DNA of 64,000 nucleotides, taken from positions 13,968,001 through 14,032,000 of the forward strand of contig CM051508.1 of the NCBI GenBank assembly GCA_028015205.1, in the 5' to 3' direction. Origin of the DNA: Mytilisepta virgata. Lineage: Eukaryota > Mollusca > Bivalvia > Mytilida > Mytilidae. A program made the translations under genes and the position numbers. Positions 23,622-33,969 of this stretch are shown here, in pieces (position 1 is the stretch's first letter; each line of letters starts with the position of its first letter). The notes under the pieces were generated by a model. It worked only from the letters and a program-made list of their open reading frames with translations. It searched no databases and was not told where the DNA came from.

Positions 23622-23960
23622 GAACCGCATCGTTGGTCTCGTGGTAGCGTGCTCGCCACGAGAGCGGAACGTGGTGTGTTCGATTCTCGGCCGGGTCAAA
23701 CCAAAGACATTTACTCTGGGATTAAGAGAAAAAAGACTGGTCTGCTCGTAGTCAGTATGATATGTCCGAGTTGGGTGATATGTTTTCCTGTAAACAGTTA
23801 CCTCGTGAGCTAGTACGTTAAAAATCCGACTCAGGATCTCGGTCTGGTACAAAGCAGGGATCATATTCATAACATATCAACATATGTCGTCCTGATATGC
23901 ACCTTATGGTTGCCACTGAACTTTAGATAACAATTCACCCATCATCCATCTATTCCATGA
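23622..23960 (+). mobile_element. tRNA-derived SINE (family S1), copy 1
   Basis: The tRNA-like head has an A-box region TGGTCTCGTGGTAGCGTGC (about 23,634) and a B box GTTCGATTC (23,678-23,686). The ends of the head do not form an acceptor stem, so it is not a working tRNA gene. The body reads CCGGGTCAAACCAAAGACAT, 'tgtccgagttgggtgatatg', CTCGTGAGCTAGTACGTTAA, 'acaaagcagggatcatattca' and 'ctgatatgcacc'. A second copy is at 48,988-49,363. The conserved middle may be one of the shared SINE domains described in molluscs. Confidence 0.75.
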
Positions 23961-25839
23961 TGTCCGCGGATCGGTCTCGATCTTACTCGTACGACATTTA
24001 TTAAACAGAACGTCTCTATATTGCTTTTTATTGCTGCATTTAAAGATCTAAGCAAATTTACGAACGCATCCCCATAATGATTATTCCAAGTTAATCAATG
24101 TATATCTTGGTAATTATACCTAATCTTCGGAATCACTCTATACCTAACTTAATTACATAGGTCCCATTTACAGAATATGATTTCAAGTTGATAATTATAG
24201 GTTTCACAAAGAGTGAGAATTATATATCGCTTGATATAAACCCGAGTTGTTTAATTTGGATATAACAATAATAAAAAAAGCCTTTAGGGAATTTATTATT
24301 AATTCAAAATTAAATTACGAGAGTTGATATCAAGCGATTTTCTCTTTTGAATCTTCAGGAATATTTGTTTGTTCGGCGTCCGACCTGAGGGAAATCTTAA
24401 CGTTCACTTTTTTTGTGACGTCAAATGTTGCTATGCAACAATGACTTTCAAATATGGCGTCAGGGTGTAGCAAAATTTTTGACCAATCAAATATACTAAT
24501 TTTCCTAAACAATCACGCGTTGACCAATCAAATGGGAACATTTTTGATATCACTAGTTCATATCAATGTGATATCAAATTTCCCTAACCGTCCGAGAGTT
24601 AGATAATACTGGTCAATCATAAGAGAAAGATAATATATATAATCGGTGCATTAAACGTGTGGTTTAGTTCAGTTTATTCACCATTAAAGCATTAATAAAT
24701 ATCGTGTTTGGATACCTTAATTTGCTGATCTAATGCTATGGGGAAAATAGGAAATTACGCAACCACATTTTTATCTCTTTTAACGATTTCAAAGATTAAT
24801 TGTAACATACGAGAGCAATAACAATTTTGAAAAGAAACATAACCCATGAAAAATCCGTTATTTAAAATATCTTTACATCGCACTCGTATGAAATCACAAA
24901 TTAAAGGGTTGATGTTACAGATTTATTAGATTCGATGTCTTTAGAGGATCATAAACACAAAAAAGTATACGTTTTGCAATTAAACATTACGCTTGGGAGG
25001 CTATTTGGTTTCAAACTGATGACATATTTTTAAGCTACAATAATCTGTATACAAATTTAATTGAACTTGTTGATAAACGAGCGGACCCATTGCATAATAG
25101 TCTATTTCAAATAAGTTAACTGTCATGTAGTCCATTACATAAGAATTACACGCTTTCCAATATGCGGCGATAATCAAAACAGAAGATTTTGAATTCGTTT
25201 AAAAAAAAGAAAGAAAAAAAAATTACACGTCGAACGCCGAATTGTCCTGCTTAAGGAAATAAAAAAAAACATTGAGAAATAGAAGACACATTCTGGTAAG
25301 GAAACCTATGCAAGAGCAAGCTTATTACTACAGATATAAAGCATCTGGACAGAAAAGGTTGTTTTAACCAAAATATGTTGTTTAACAAAATTTAGTTTTT
25401 CCTATATATCCATCACATATAAGTGAATATTCCATCAATTGTATTTTTTTTTTAATTTCATGATAAACGCAACATTTTTTGTCACGTTTATAAGATATTT
25501 TGTCAAAAAAAGTAAGCATGATCTTTCTTAAGACCAATTTAGATCCACACATTCAACAGTAGACATATACAGTTTACATACAAAGAGTCAGGACAGCTTA
25601 ATGAAGTTGCTGACAAAGGTGGCAACAAATGTTTTCAGGAAGCGAAAATAATGTAAAAAAAAATCTGCACCATTTAAACAAAATAGGATAACACATTTAT
25701 TATTGTTCTTTCCTTCTGACATTCCGTTTTCTGAATATTTTTGACTTTTATTATTCCTTCAATAACACGTATGGGAAACCCCGGTGCCATTAAAACTGTC
25801 TGCACGGAATATATTCTAAATCGTTTCTGACAATTAACA
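23961..25839. other. No gene; decayed inverted repeats at 24.2-24.6 kb
   Basis: 'atatcgcttgatata' (24,225) is inverted at 24,325 ('ttgatatcaagcgat'), and TTTGATATCAC at 24,544 is inverted at 24,571 (GTGATATCAAA). This suggests a decayed MITE of about 400 bp. The remaining sequence to 25.8 kb is AT-rich with no supported feature. Confidence 0.4.
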
Positions 25840-26010
25840 TTTGCGCATGGTATTTTGAATATCTTTTACAGTTCTATGACAAAGGTGTCAAACAATTAAG
25901 AAGATTGATTTTGCAGATTGAACCCCTGCAGATACAATGTATGAGATTACTTTAACACATTATAGAGAGACAGCAAAATTACTTTTACAAATTATAATTT
26001 GATAAATGTT
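25840..26010 (+). repeat. Ancient segmental duplication, anchor 4 (pairs with 61,350-61,515)
   Basis: Shared in order: 'ttctatgac' / 'ttttatgac', AAACAATTAAGAAGATTG, 'gattgca(g)', 'aagattac(g)ttaacacatt', 'gacaagaaaattgcttttgcaaatta' (with substitutions) and 'gataaat'. This extends the duplicated block to the left edge of the young tandem duplication. Confidence 0.6.
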
Positions 26011-26899
26011 ATTAGACACGTAAAATATTGAAAGCCGAAAAATAACCCGAAATGCTGATTCCAATGCATAAATGACAAAAAGCTGTAGCAAAAACCAACT
26101 AAGGATATAGCAATACACGAGGATGAAAACAAGTTTTCACCAAAAACATTCAGAACTACTGTGTACATGTCTATATTTTATCATTATACAAATATAAAAT
26201 AGTGAGGTATGCTTCAGAGTGTCAGATAGATAAAGGCGATGTGATAAAAAATCCCAAAACAGTAAAACTGGTTTAACCCCACTACTGTTGAGTGTTTATA
26301 CCAATTCAGACTATCTAGACGCTCTGTTGTGTTTCATGCTCTTTTATGTTATTGTTTGTCTGGGTTTCTGTCTGTTTCATGTGTTGATTAATTGGTGTGT
26401 CATTGTGGATCATTCCTGTTATCCATATTGTTGTTGAATGAGACAACAGCACAATGCCATTATATATTAGAAATGATTTATAGCATCTAACGTCCACAAT
26501 ACTATTAACCAGATGCACAATATTAGATATAACAAGACAAGTCAAATACCCAATGCTCACCGAAAGAGGCCGACAATATTTTATTTCATAATACAAATGA
26601 TTATATCTTAATAATCACAATTAATGACAACGGAAATGACACAAAATAATAAAGTATTCCGCTTATTAGCATACTACTGTTTATTGTAGAATTTATTCAG
26701 ACAAAAAGGGTATGCAATTATGAAACTTTTTATGTACGGACTCAGTCTTGCTCTGGTTTTCAAAGAGTCAATACCTTTTTATTTTATTTTTACATGCTCG
26801 TGATCAAGTCTATATTGGTGGAAAAGTTGTTTATTTTTACATTTTTAGTTTGTTAGTTTGATTGTTGCTTTATTTTACGATTTTATATTTGGTTTTGTT

Positions 26900-27003
26900 C
26901 GACATGTGTTGTTTTGGTCTTGTCTTCGTTGTTCTCCGGAGTTTGTCAGTTGTTTCGATTTTTCCCTCCTTCGAATACCCCTTTGGTATTTCTTGACTTT
27001 ACT
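26900..27003 (+). repeat. Dispersed repeat R1, 5'-truncated, in unit 1
   Basis: This starts near TGTTGTTTTGGTCTTGTCTT and ends TTGGTATTTCTTGACTTTAC. Only the 3' third is present, as expected of a 5'-truncated retroelement. The reading frame with 'FWSCLRCSPEFVSCFDF' recurs in other R1 copies only because the DNA is repeated. Confidence 0.65.
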
Positions 27004-27074
27004 TATACATTTAAGTCGTTTTGTACCCCTTTTGACAGCTCATTATTTCCATTTATTTTTCTTGTTAACTATGC

Positions 27075-27560
27075 AATAATGAATTGACATAATACAGAAT
27101 GATTACCAACAAAGTGAATACAATATAGAATAATTATCAACTATTAAGTAAATACAATACAGTGTGATTAACAACGCTGTATGATTAAAACTAAAGTAAA
27201 TACAATACAGTGTGATTAACAATATTGTCTGATAAAATAAAATACAGTGTGATTAAGAATACAGTATGATTATCAACAAGGGGAATACACTATAGTATAA
27301 TTATCAACAAAGTAAATACAATAAAGTGTGATTAACAATGCTGTATGATTAAAACTAAAGTAAATACAATACAGTGTGATTAACAATATTGTATGATTAC
27401 ATAAAATACAGTGTGATTAAGAATACAGTACGATTATCAACAAAGGGAATACACTATAGTATAATTATCAACAAAGTAAATACAATAAAGTGTGATTAAC
27501 AATGCTGTATGATTAAAACTAAAGTAAATACAATACAGTGTGATTAACAACAACGTATTT
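27075..27560 (+). repeat. Minisatellite with 164 bp higher-order period, unit 1
   Basis: Short words (AATACAGTGTGATTAACAA, 'ctgtatgattaaaactaaag', 'tataattatcaacaaagtaaat') are arranged in a larger repeat. CTGTATGATT recurs at 27,177, 27,341 and 27,505, exactly 164 bp apart. The matching array in unit 2 (36,550-36,760) is much shorter. Related arrays lie at 34,020-34,400 and 39,970-40,220. Confidence 0.8.
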
Positions 27561-27801
27561 CAATACAATTTTCTATATATTAGTAAATATATAAGAATGG
27601 TAAACCTGGTTTTGAAAGACATTTCAAATATTTTGATTATTAGTCCAGTTATCATTTATAGCAAGTTAAGATAATATTGTAATATGCTAATGGATAAAAA
27701 GTCAAGTTTTGGTCATTCCTAATTACTTTTATAGCCAAATGTGTATATATTTATACTTATTTATACTTGTTTTTTAGTCACGATAAGTTTAGAACATTTA
27801 A

Positions 27802-28074
27802 GGTGGTACCCAACACTACAGGGAGATAACTCTTAAAAATCACTAGAGCGTTTTAATTAAATTTAATAAGTAAAGAGAAATTAAGCTTCTCTATGATCAA
27901 AATTGATGTTTGCCAAACTGCTATATATTCAATGAAATTATTCCCATGAAGTCTGAAATTCTATTTACTGAAAAAATCAACATTTATGTCAACAGGTCAA
28001 AGTAAATATTTCCTAAAAATTTTATGAAAATTAAACAAGCCAAATTTATTTTAGTCAAGGTGTTGGGTACCACC
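27802..28074. mobile_element. TTAA-flanked MITE (family PB1), unit 1 only
   Basis: The 273 bp element starts GGTGGTACCCAACAC and ends GTGTTGGGTACCACC. It is flanked by TTAA at 27,798-27,801 and 28,075-28,078. The matching place in unit 2 (about 36,999-37,003, 'acatttatgtaag') has no element. TTAA duplication is typical of piggyBac transposition. It contains 'cagggagataactct', a phrase I associate with a common mussel repeat. No coding capacity. Confidence 0.85.
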
Positions 28075-28670
28075 TTAAGTAAGGTAAACGAAAATTAACA
28101 TAATTGCGGCTGAAAATATAGCAAATGGACTTAATGAGTCTTGATTGACTTTATTTCAGTATATATGTTATCCTACTTTTATCTGAAAATTTGATAGTAT
28201 TGGATTTCTCGTGGCGAAAAGTTAACTGGAATAAAATAAAAGATATTTCATCTTTGTAAATTTAATCATACCATGATGTGCTTGTCAATTAACCAAGAAA
28301 TGAGTAGTAGCTAGTCGATTTGATTTTAAGGTTAGTGGTGTAGATTTTAAGGTAACGACAATCCCTCCACCCAACTGTTAAAAAAATCTCGCTATGACGT
28401 CTTTAATGCAGATATCGACTGAATTTTTACACGAATTATGATTTTTCTTCCAAATGACCATTTTATTGATTGTTTATTGATAATAATTTTGATAAATCAG
28501 GTCAATTCAATTTAATTCAATTTTAATTAAGCAAATGCCACACGACATATAAGTACAGACAGAAGTATAATACCATACATTATATTGTTTCTTTACAAAT
28601 GAAAACGACCCCTGCATGTAGCAGGAAAAAGTACAATATTACTAACTTAACGTATGCAAGTTACAGAAAG

Positions 28671-28862
28671 TCACTGTGAATTTTGAAATGCTCTGTATAT
28701 GAATTTTCCAGGAATACACAGCCGTTTGGCGCTACCCATTTTAAATAAATGTAGCAATTTAGAAGCAGATGATTTCTTCCAATAATGCAGCCTAATAAGT
28801 ACACTTCTAAGCTTACTACATATAGGGCACACAAGTATAGAATGCATTTCATCTTCAATATC
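28671..28862 (-). pseudogene. LINE reverse transcriptase C-terminal fragment, unit 1
   Basis: The minus-strand frame of 63 codons ends at a TGA. It contains IEDEMHSILVCPICSKLR, then YWKKSSASKLL and a final FIYRAFQ. The pattern 'EDE-H-ILVCP-(x)-LR ... FIYxAF' is the usual C-terminus of jockey/CR1-like non-LTR retrotransposons in animals. A TAA lies immediately upstream and the frame is broken. The rest of the element is not recognisable. It predates the tandem duplication because unit 2 has it too. Confidence 0.7.
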
Positions 28863-29138
28863 TTAAGTTTAAGTAACGGTGGGAAGAATTGCTTCCTGGT
28901 TATAACGTCTCCTTGACCACTAGAAGTGCCAAATGTATGAAATCCACGTAACTCGTGAATATTGACTTCTTAAGATACACTGTAAATTGGTTTTGTTTTT
29001 TTATTATTCTGATGATTGTTGAAAATAATATTATTTCTAAATGGTGCTTGTTAACTTCTTCACAGAAGCAATTAATAACTGCAATGAACAAACAAAATAT
29101 AATTCCGTAGTTTGGACTAGCATTAAAACACAAACAAT

Positions 29139-29147
29139 GACAGATAT
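29139..29147 (+). repeat. Target site duplication, left
   Basis: GACAGA (or GACAGATAT if the element is taken to start at GGGC) is repeated at 31,816-31,824. The undisturbed site in unit 2 (at about 38,070) has one copy: 'aatgacagatattttg'. Confidence 0.8.
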
Positions 29148-29158
29148 GGGCAGCCATT

Positions 29159-29389
29159 CGGGCAAAAATTAACAAAAAATTAAAAACAGACGATAAACTA
29201 AAAACAGACATACATTTTACTAACAGACAGACGATCGGGCAAAAATTAACAAAAAATTAAAAACAGACGATAAACTAAAAACAGACATACATTTTACTAA
29301 CAGACAGACGATCGGGCAAAAATTAACAAAAAAATAAAAACAGACGATAAACTAAAAACAGACGCAAAATCACAAAAAACAGACACAAA
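29159..29389 (+). repeat. 77 bp tandem repeats, left arm (3 units)
   Basis: Units start at CGGGCAAAAATTAAC at 29,159, 29,236 and 29,313, exactly 77 bp apart. Each unit carries three ACAGAC words. The third unit diverges after its second ACAGAC. Confidence 0.9.
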
Positions 29390-29841
29390 TTTGAAAAACA
29401 GACAAAAAATACAAAAACAGACATAAATTTTACGAACAGACAGACGATTCAGTAAAACAGACAAAATATGAAAACAGACACAAATTTTACAAACAGACGT
29501 AAACTTAAAAAACAGACACCAAATTGAAGAACAGACGTTTTTAAGTGTTACATATATTTAATACTTCTATATATAAAAGTTAATTATTAATTTTTTTTTT
29601 CACCTTTTTGCTAATATAATATGAACCAATTAAGCTGTTAGAATTTTAACAAACATCTATACAAATAAATACAATCTGGTTTAATAAATCAAACATTTTC
29701 ATAGTAATTAACTTGGACACACAATAATTTTGATTCTGGTTCATTTGACAGGGGAGATAATAAAAAAAAACTTTTTAATTTAATACTCAAGACAGGTTTT
29801 TATCCTAAAACTTGGAACACAGCGAGTCCTTGTGAACAAAC

Positions 29842-30175
29842 CACAGGGGCCCGACTTCTGGAAATTTATTTATTTATTTATTTATTTATTTTTTTTTTTT
29901 TGTCTTATTTCATGAGTACTTTTAATAAATATTCACTGTAACAACGAATATTCTGCGTTTATTATCAATATGCTATACACTATCCACGTCCTTATACTAA
30001 AAAAACCTAGGATTTTTTAGTATAAGGACGTGGATAGTGTATAGCACATTGATAATAAACGCATAATTCGCGTTGTTATAGTAAATTTTTATTAAAAAGT
30101 ACTCATGAAATAAGACAACAACAAAAAAAAAATAAAACAAAAAAGAAATAAATATCCAGAAGTCGGGCCCCTGTG
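29842..30175. mobile_element. hAT-type MITE nested in the left arm
   Basis: The 334 bp element has inverted ends CACAGGGGCCCGACTTCTGG and its complement. It is flanked by the 8 bp duplication GAACAAAC at 29,834-29,841 and 30,176-30,183. An 8 bp duplication and a CAGGG-like end fit the hAT superfamily. The element is itself a near-complete palindrome centred at about 30,010 (CCTAGG). Minus-strand reading frames across it are by-products. Confidence 0.85.
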
Positions 30176-30454
30176 GAACAAACGACCATTGTTTATTTAG
30201 AGGAGGGGAGAAGGTCCCTGTGATCAAACTTCGTAATCAATTTCTTATTTCTTTGTTTGACCGTGTTAGATAATTACTTTTGTATTTTTATAAAAGAAAG
30301 GTGAGATTGCTCAATGCTCTACTATTTATATTATCATATTTATTTTTAAAAAGATTCTTAATCTCTAGTTTCAGGGATTTGACATTATTTCATAGTTTTA
30401 CAGGGGGAAATGTTTTCCTCTGGGACATGATCGTGTGATGAAACATCCTTTATA

Positions 30455-30494
30455 AATGCATGTTGAAACATGCTCTTAATATCGGTATGCAGTC
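30455..30494. other. Spacer of the foldback element
   Basis: The 40 bp between the arms is the only part of the element without a partner. It contains the small stem GCATGT / ACATGC with a TGAA loop. Confidence 0.85.
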
Positions 30495-30773
30495 TATAAA
30501 GGATGTTTCATCACACGATCATGTCCCAGAGGAAAACATTTCCCCCTGTAAAACTATGAAATAATGTCAAATCCCTGAAACTAGAGATTAAGAATCTTTT
30601 TAAAAATAAATATGATAATATAAATAGTAGAGCATTGAGCAATCTCACCTTTCTTTTATAAAAATACAAAAGTAATTATCTAACACGGTCAAACAAAGAA
30701 ATAAGAAATTGATTACGAAGTTTGATCACAGGGACCTTCTCCCCTCCTCTAAATAAACAATGGTCGTTTGTTC

Positions 30774-31100
30774 CACAGGGGCCCGACTTCTGGATATTTA
30801 TTTCTTTTTTGTTTTATTTTTTTTGTTGTTGTCTTATTTCATGAGTACTTTTTAATAAAAATTTACTATAACAACGCGAATTATGCGTTTATTATCAATG
30901 TGCTATACACTATCCACGTCCTTATACTAAAAAATCCTAGGTTTTTTTAGTATAAGGACGTGGATAGTGTATAGCATATTGATAATAAACGCAGAATATT
31001 CGTTGTTACAGTGAATATTTATTAAAAGTACTCATGAAATAAGACAACAACAAAAAAAAAATAAATAAATACATAAAATTCCAGAAGTCGGGCCCCTGTG
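30774..31100. mobile_element. hAT-type MITE nested in the right arm (mirror copy)
   Basis: This is the same element as at 29,842, in inverted orientation, with flanking GTTTGTTC at 30,766-30,773 and 31,101-31,108 (the complement of the left-arm duplication). It is 327 bp. The shortfall lies mainly in its T/A-rich tracts. Identical insertion points in both arms mean one insertion that was later copied to the other arm. Confidence 0.85.
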
Positions 31101-31493
31101 GTTTGTTCACAAGGACTCGCTGTGTTCCAAGTTTTAGGATAAAAACCTGTCTTGAGTATTAAATTAAAAAGTTTTTTTTTATTATCTCCCCTGTCAAATG
31201 AACCAGAATCAAAATTATTGTGTGTCCAAGTTAATTACTATGAAAATGTTTGATTTATTAAACCAGATTGTATTTATTTGTATAGATGTTTGTTAAAATT
31301 CTAACAGCTTAATTGGTTCATATTATATTAGCAAAAAGGTGAAAAAAAAATTTAATAATTAACTTTTATATATAGAAGTATTAAATATATATAACACTTA
31401 AAAACGTCTGTTCTTCAATTTGGTGTCTGTTTTTTAAGTTTACGTCTGTTTGTAAAATTTGTGTCTGTTTTCATATTTTGTCTGTTTTACTGA

Positions 31494-31801
31494 ATCGTCT
31501 GTCTGTTAGTAAAATTTATGTCTGTTTTTAGTTTATCGTCTGTTTTTAATTTTTTGTTAATTTTTGCCCGATCGTCTGTCTGTTAGTAAAATGTATGTCT
31601 GTTTTTAGTTTATCGTCTGTTTTTAATTTTTTGTTAATTTTTGCCCGATCGTCTGTCTGTTAGTAAAATGTATGTCTGTTTTTAGTTTATCGTCTGTTTT
31701 TAATTTTTTGTTAATTTTTGCCCGATCGTCTGTCTGTTAGTAAAATGTATGTCTGTTTTTAGTTTATCGTCTGTTTTTAATTTTTTGTTAATTTTTGCCC
31801 G
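31494..31801 (-). repeat. 77 bp tandem repeats, right arm (4 units)
   Basis: GCCCG occurs at 31,566, 31,643, 31,720 and 31,797, spaced by 77 bp. There is one unit more than on the left. The innermost unit has 'aaatttatg' where the others have 'aaatgtatg'. Confidence 0.9.
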
Positions 31802-31814
31802 AATGGCTGCCCAT

Positions 31815-32330
31815 AGACAGATATTTTGTAATTTGCTGTTGTAAAAATGTCTAACTTTGGAAATATAAAATCTTATTTGACAATTGTGATTGTTAATTTC
31901 ATATGAAAAGTAAATAAATCAAGAGAATATTGGTTTTCGATCAGAAAAAAAAAAAAAAAACACATGGTAGCAGTAATAATGCTCTAGATGAGTACTTCGA
32001 CAAACACAATATTTGAAATTAATTATTTAACAAAAATCTTTTTAAGCAGATGAATGACCTCCTCGGGCTCTTAATAAAACGTATCACAAAATACCGAAAT
32101 AAATTTGATGCACTGTATGGCCATTTCTGTGCACTCATGAGCAGTACTCGAGATCAAAATACTGGAAAACCGGTTAAAGATATAATGATATATACGCTCA
32201 TCGGGCCTAATGAATGTATTACAGTATTGGTTATTCATACAATATCTTTATCTGTTCATCTACATACCCTATTAACCTAGGGTAATTACATGTCATCACT
32301 ATTACATAATACATATAGGTTTTTGTAAAA
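31815..32330. other. Unit 1 sequence without supported gene
   Basis: This continues the duplicated unit (it matches 38,065-38,437 and 38,815-38,970). The 76-codon frame at 32,050-32,280 is disrupted in unit 2, so I do not regard it as coding. Confidence 0.4.
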
Positions 32331-32626
32331 TGCAACACGTATATATCAGAATGCCCAATAGACATTATCAGAGATATAGCCGTGGTTATAAATCGAGGGA
32401 TGTGATAAATATTACATTGGAAAGCAATCAATTAGCTATATCGTGGCATTTATTTTCAATGGGAGATGGGAACCAGAGGACTCGGGGAGACAACAAATAT
32501 GAGTGTTGGAAACCTAGTACATGTGTAATTATTAGTTGTTATGGCGAACTGCTTGGACAAAGATCTTCTACTATCAACTGCGATCAGAATGTTTTTAGGT
32601 CAACTAACAATCACTTTTATAAATGA
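32330..32626 (+). other. Open segment shared by units 1 and 2, function unknown
   Basis: A 98-codon frame starts with MQHVYIRM and includes the arginine-rich HYQRYSRGYKSRD and SWHLFSMGDGNQR. In unit 2 (38,973-39,203) the same frame is open for 76 codons, then ends at a TGA where unit 1 reads GGA. Several differences change amino acids, so purifying selection is not evident. I recognise no domain. It is either a decayed exon or chance. Confidence 0.25.
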
Positions 32627-32643
32627 ATTTTACTTTTAGTAAA

Positions 32644-32939
32644 TAAAGGTCATAACAAAGGTACCGTACTCCAAGGTGTATTCAGTACTTGAAAGTCTAC
32701 AAACACCGACAAAACCGAAAAGCTCAACCATATCAACCAGCGGGTCAAACTAAAAATGTCATATTCCTAACTTGGTACATGCATTTTCCGAAGGAAATGG
32801 GGGGTTACACCAGGTTTTACCGCTAGCCAAAGCTCCCACTTCTATGACAGTCGTTCATAGTTCCGATTTGACGAAAAACGAGGGGAGCAATGTATTAAAA
32901 AAAAAACTGACAAGGCGGGGAAGTCCAATAGTCATAAAG
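32644..32939 (+). mobile_element. Repeat insertion with 8 bp duplication TTAGTAAA, unit 1
   Basis: The 296 bp inserted segment runs from TAAAGGTCATAAC to 'caatagtcataaag' and is flanked by TTAGTAAA at 32,636-32,643 and 32,940-32,947. Unit 2 has the same insert (39,288-39,590). The diverged third copy near 44,615 lacks it, giving the empty site. It contains 'tttaccgctagccaaagctc' and 'tatgacagtcgttcata', words I recall from a common mussel repeat. Confidence 0.75.
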
Positions 32940-32968
32940 TTAGTAAAACGAACTATACATTTTCGATC

Positions 32969-33191
32969 ATGCTTTATCATATGTTTAGAGTTTATATAGG
33001 TAGTTTTGTCCATGTGGTACAGCCGGAAGTGAAAATACTATATAGACATTATTCATATGATCCCGTTGGGAAACCTTTATCGTAAGCACTAAAGAATCAC
33101 ATAATCTCAATATAAAACTAGAATCAAAATAGACAATATATAATAAAGAGAAATGATACGGGTTTTCATATCATACATGTACCTCGGAACG
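32969..33191 (+). pseudogene. Broken copy of the exon-like unit E1, unit 1
   Basis: The frame starts LYHM, then GSFVHVVQPEV and DPVGKP, as in the copies at 39,619 and 44,640. It ends at TAA (33,083-33,085) where unit 2 has TAT. The downstream donor-like GTAAG is kept (33,192) but the upstream acceptor AG has become AT, as in unit 2. It is probably a dead exon. Confidence 0.45.
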
Positions 33192-33280
33192 GTAAGCGCA
33201 TCTAATTTGATTACTGAATCTTAAACGAGAGGGAAATTTTTGCAAAACTTCCAATTTGACATTTTTGGCTCTTCATTTAA

Positions 33281-33550
33281 GGTATCCGGACCATAAATGA
33301 CCACGTGATTAATCAAAGGTTCCCGGATGTTCCATACAACGCAATTGAAATGACCTCGGTAATTATCGGCAAAGTTCGGAAATGTCAATATAACTAACTT
33401 ATTTTTACAGACTCTGCATATAAGCAACAAAATGTGTTTTAACTTGAGAAAAATATATATACAAAATTCCAGCTTTAATTGTTTTGTTCGGGCATTCGCG
33501 GTCAAAAAGAGATACAATTTTCGATCATGATCTATTATGGTCCGGATACC
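33281..33550. mobile_element. piggyBac-type MITE (family PB2), first copy
   Basis: The 270 bp element has inverted ends GGTATCCGGACCATA and is flanked by TTAA at 33,277-33,280 and 33,551-33,554. Unit 2 at about 39,930 reads 'cttcatttaaggaaacg', the empty site with a single TTAA. No coding capacity. Confidence 0.88.
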
Positions 33551-33699
33551 TTAAGGAAACGTTAAGATATTTTTCTTGTTAACTATGCAATTATGAATTT
33601 ATATAATAAACAGTATGATTACCAACAAAGTGAATACAACATAGTATAATTATCAACTAAGTAAAACTTCCAATTTGACATTTTTGGCTCTTCATTTAA

Positions 33700-33969
33700 G
33701 GTATCCGGACCATAAATGACCACGTGATTAATCAAAGGTTCCCGGATGTTCCATACAACGCAATTGAAATGACCTCGGTAATTATCGGCAAAGTTCGGAA
33801 ATGTCAATATAACTAACTTATTTTTACAGACTCTGCATATAAGCAACAAAATGTGTTTTAACTTGAGAAAAATATATATACAAAATTCCAGCTTTAATTG
33901 TTTTGTTCGGGCATTCGCGGTCAAAAAGAGATACAATTTTCGATCATGATCTATTATGGTCCGGATACC
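33700..33969. mobile_element. piggyBac-type MITE (family PB2), second copy
   Basis: Same length, ends and TTAA flanks (33,696-33,699 and 33,970-33,973) as the first copy. It arose by the 419 bp duplication rather than by a second insertion, because the flanking sequence is duplicated as well. Confidence 0.88.

Larger units (their letters stand above)
29145..31815. mobile_element. Foldback element, 2.67 kb giant palindrome, unit 1 only
   Basis: The left arm 29,145-30,454 and right arm 30,495-31,815 are almost perfect reverse complements. They are separated by a 40 bp spacer that itself contains GCATGT-TGAA-ACATGC. The outer ends are TATGGGCAGCCATTCGGGC and its complement. Arms carry 77 bp tandem units (three on the left, four on the right), an ACAGAC-rich zone, a nested MITE and unique sequence. 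The left arm alone has an extra ~60 bp of ACAGAC repeats (29,365-29,420). There is no open frame of note. The layout resembles Drosophila FB elements, whose arms are also tandem-repeat rich and which make 9 bp target duplications. Membership of that group is inference. Confidence 0.85.

Noticed and set aside
29159..29389. Regularly spaced repeats that could recall a CRISPR array.
   Set aside because: The 77 bp units are directly adjacent with no variable spacers, lie in one arm of a palindrome, and the sequence is eukaryotic.
29997..30950. Two near-identical protein-like frames (29,997-30,227 minus, 30,768-30,950 plus).
   Set aside because: Both are translations of the nested palindromic MITE in the two arms of the foldback element. 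Identity reflects DNA symmetry, not a protein.
33221..33936. Two frames of about 100 codons sharing the same peptide.
   Set aside because: They lie across the PB2 MITE and its 419 bp duplicate. The ends of the frames fall in element ends and the element is non-coding.
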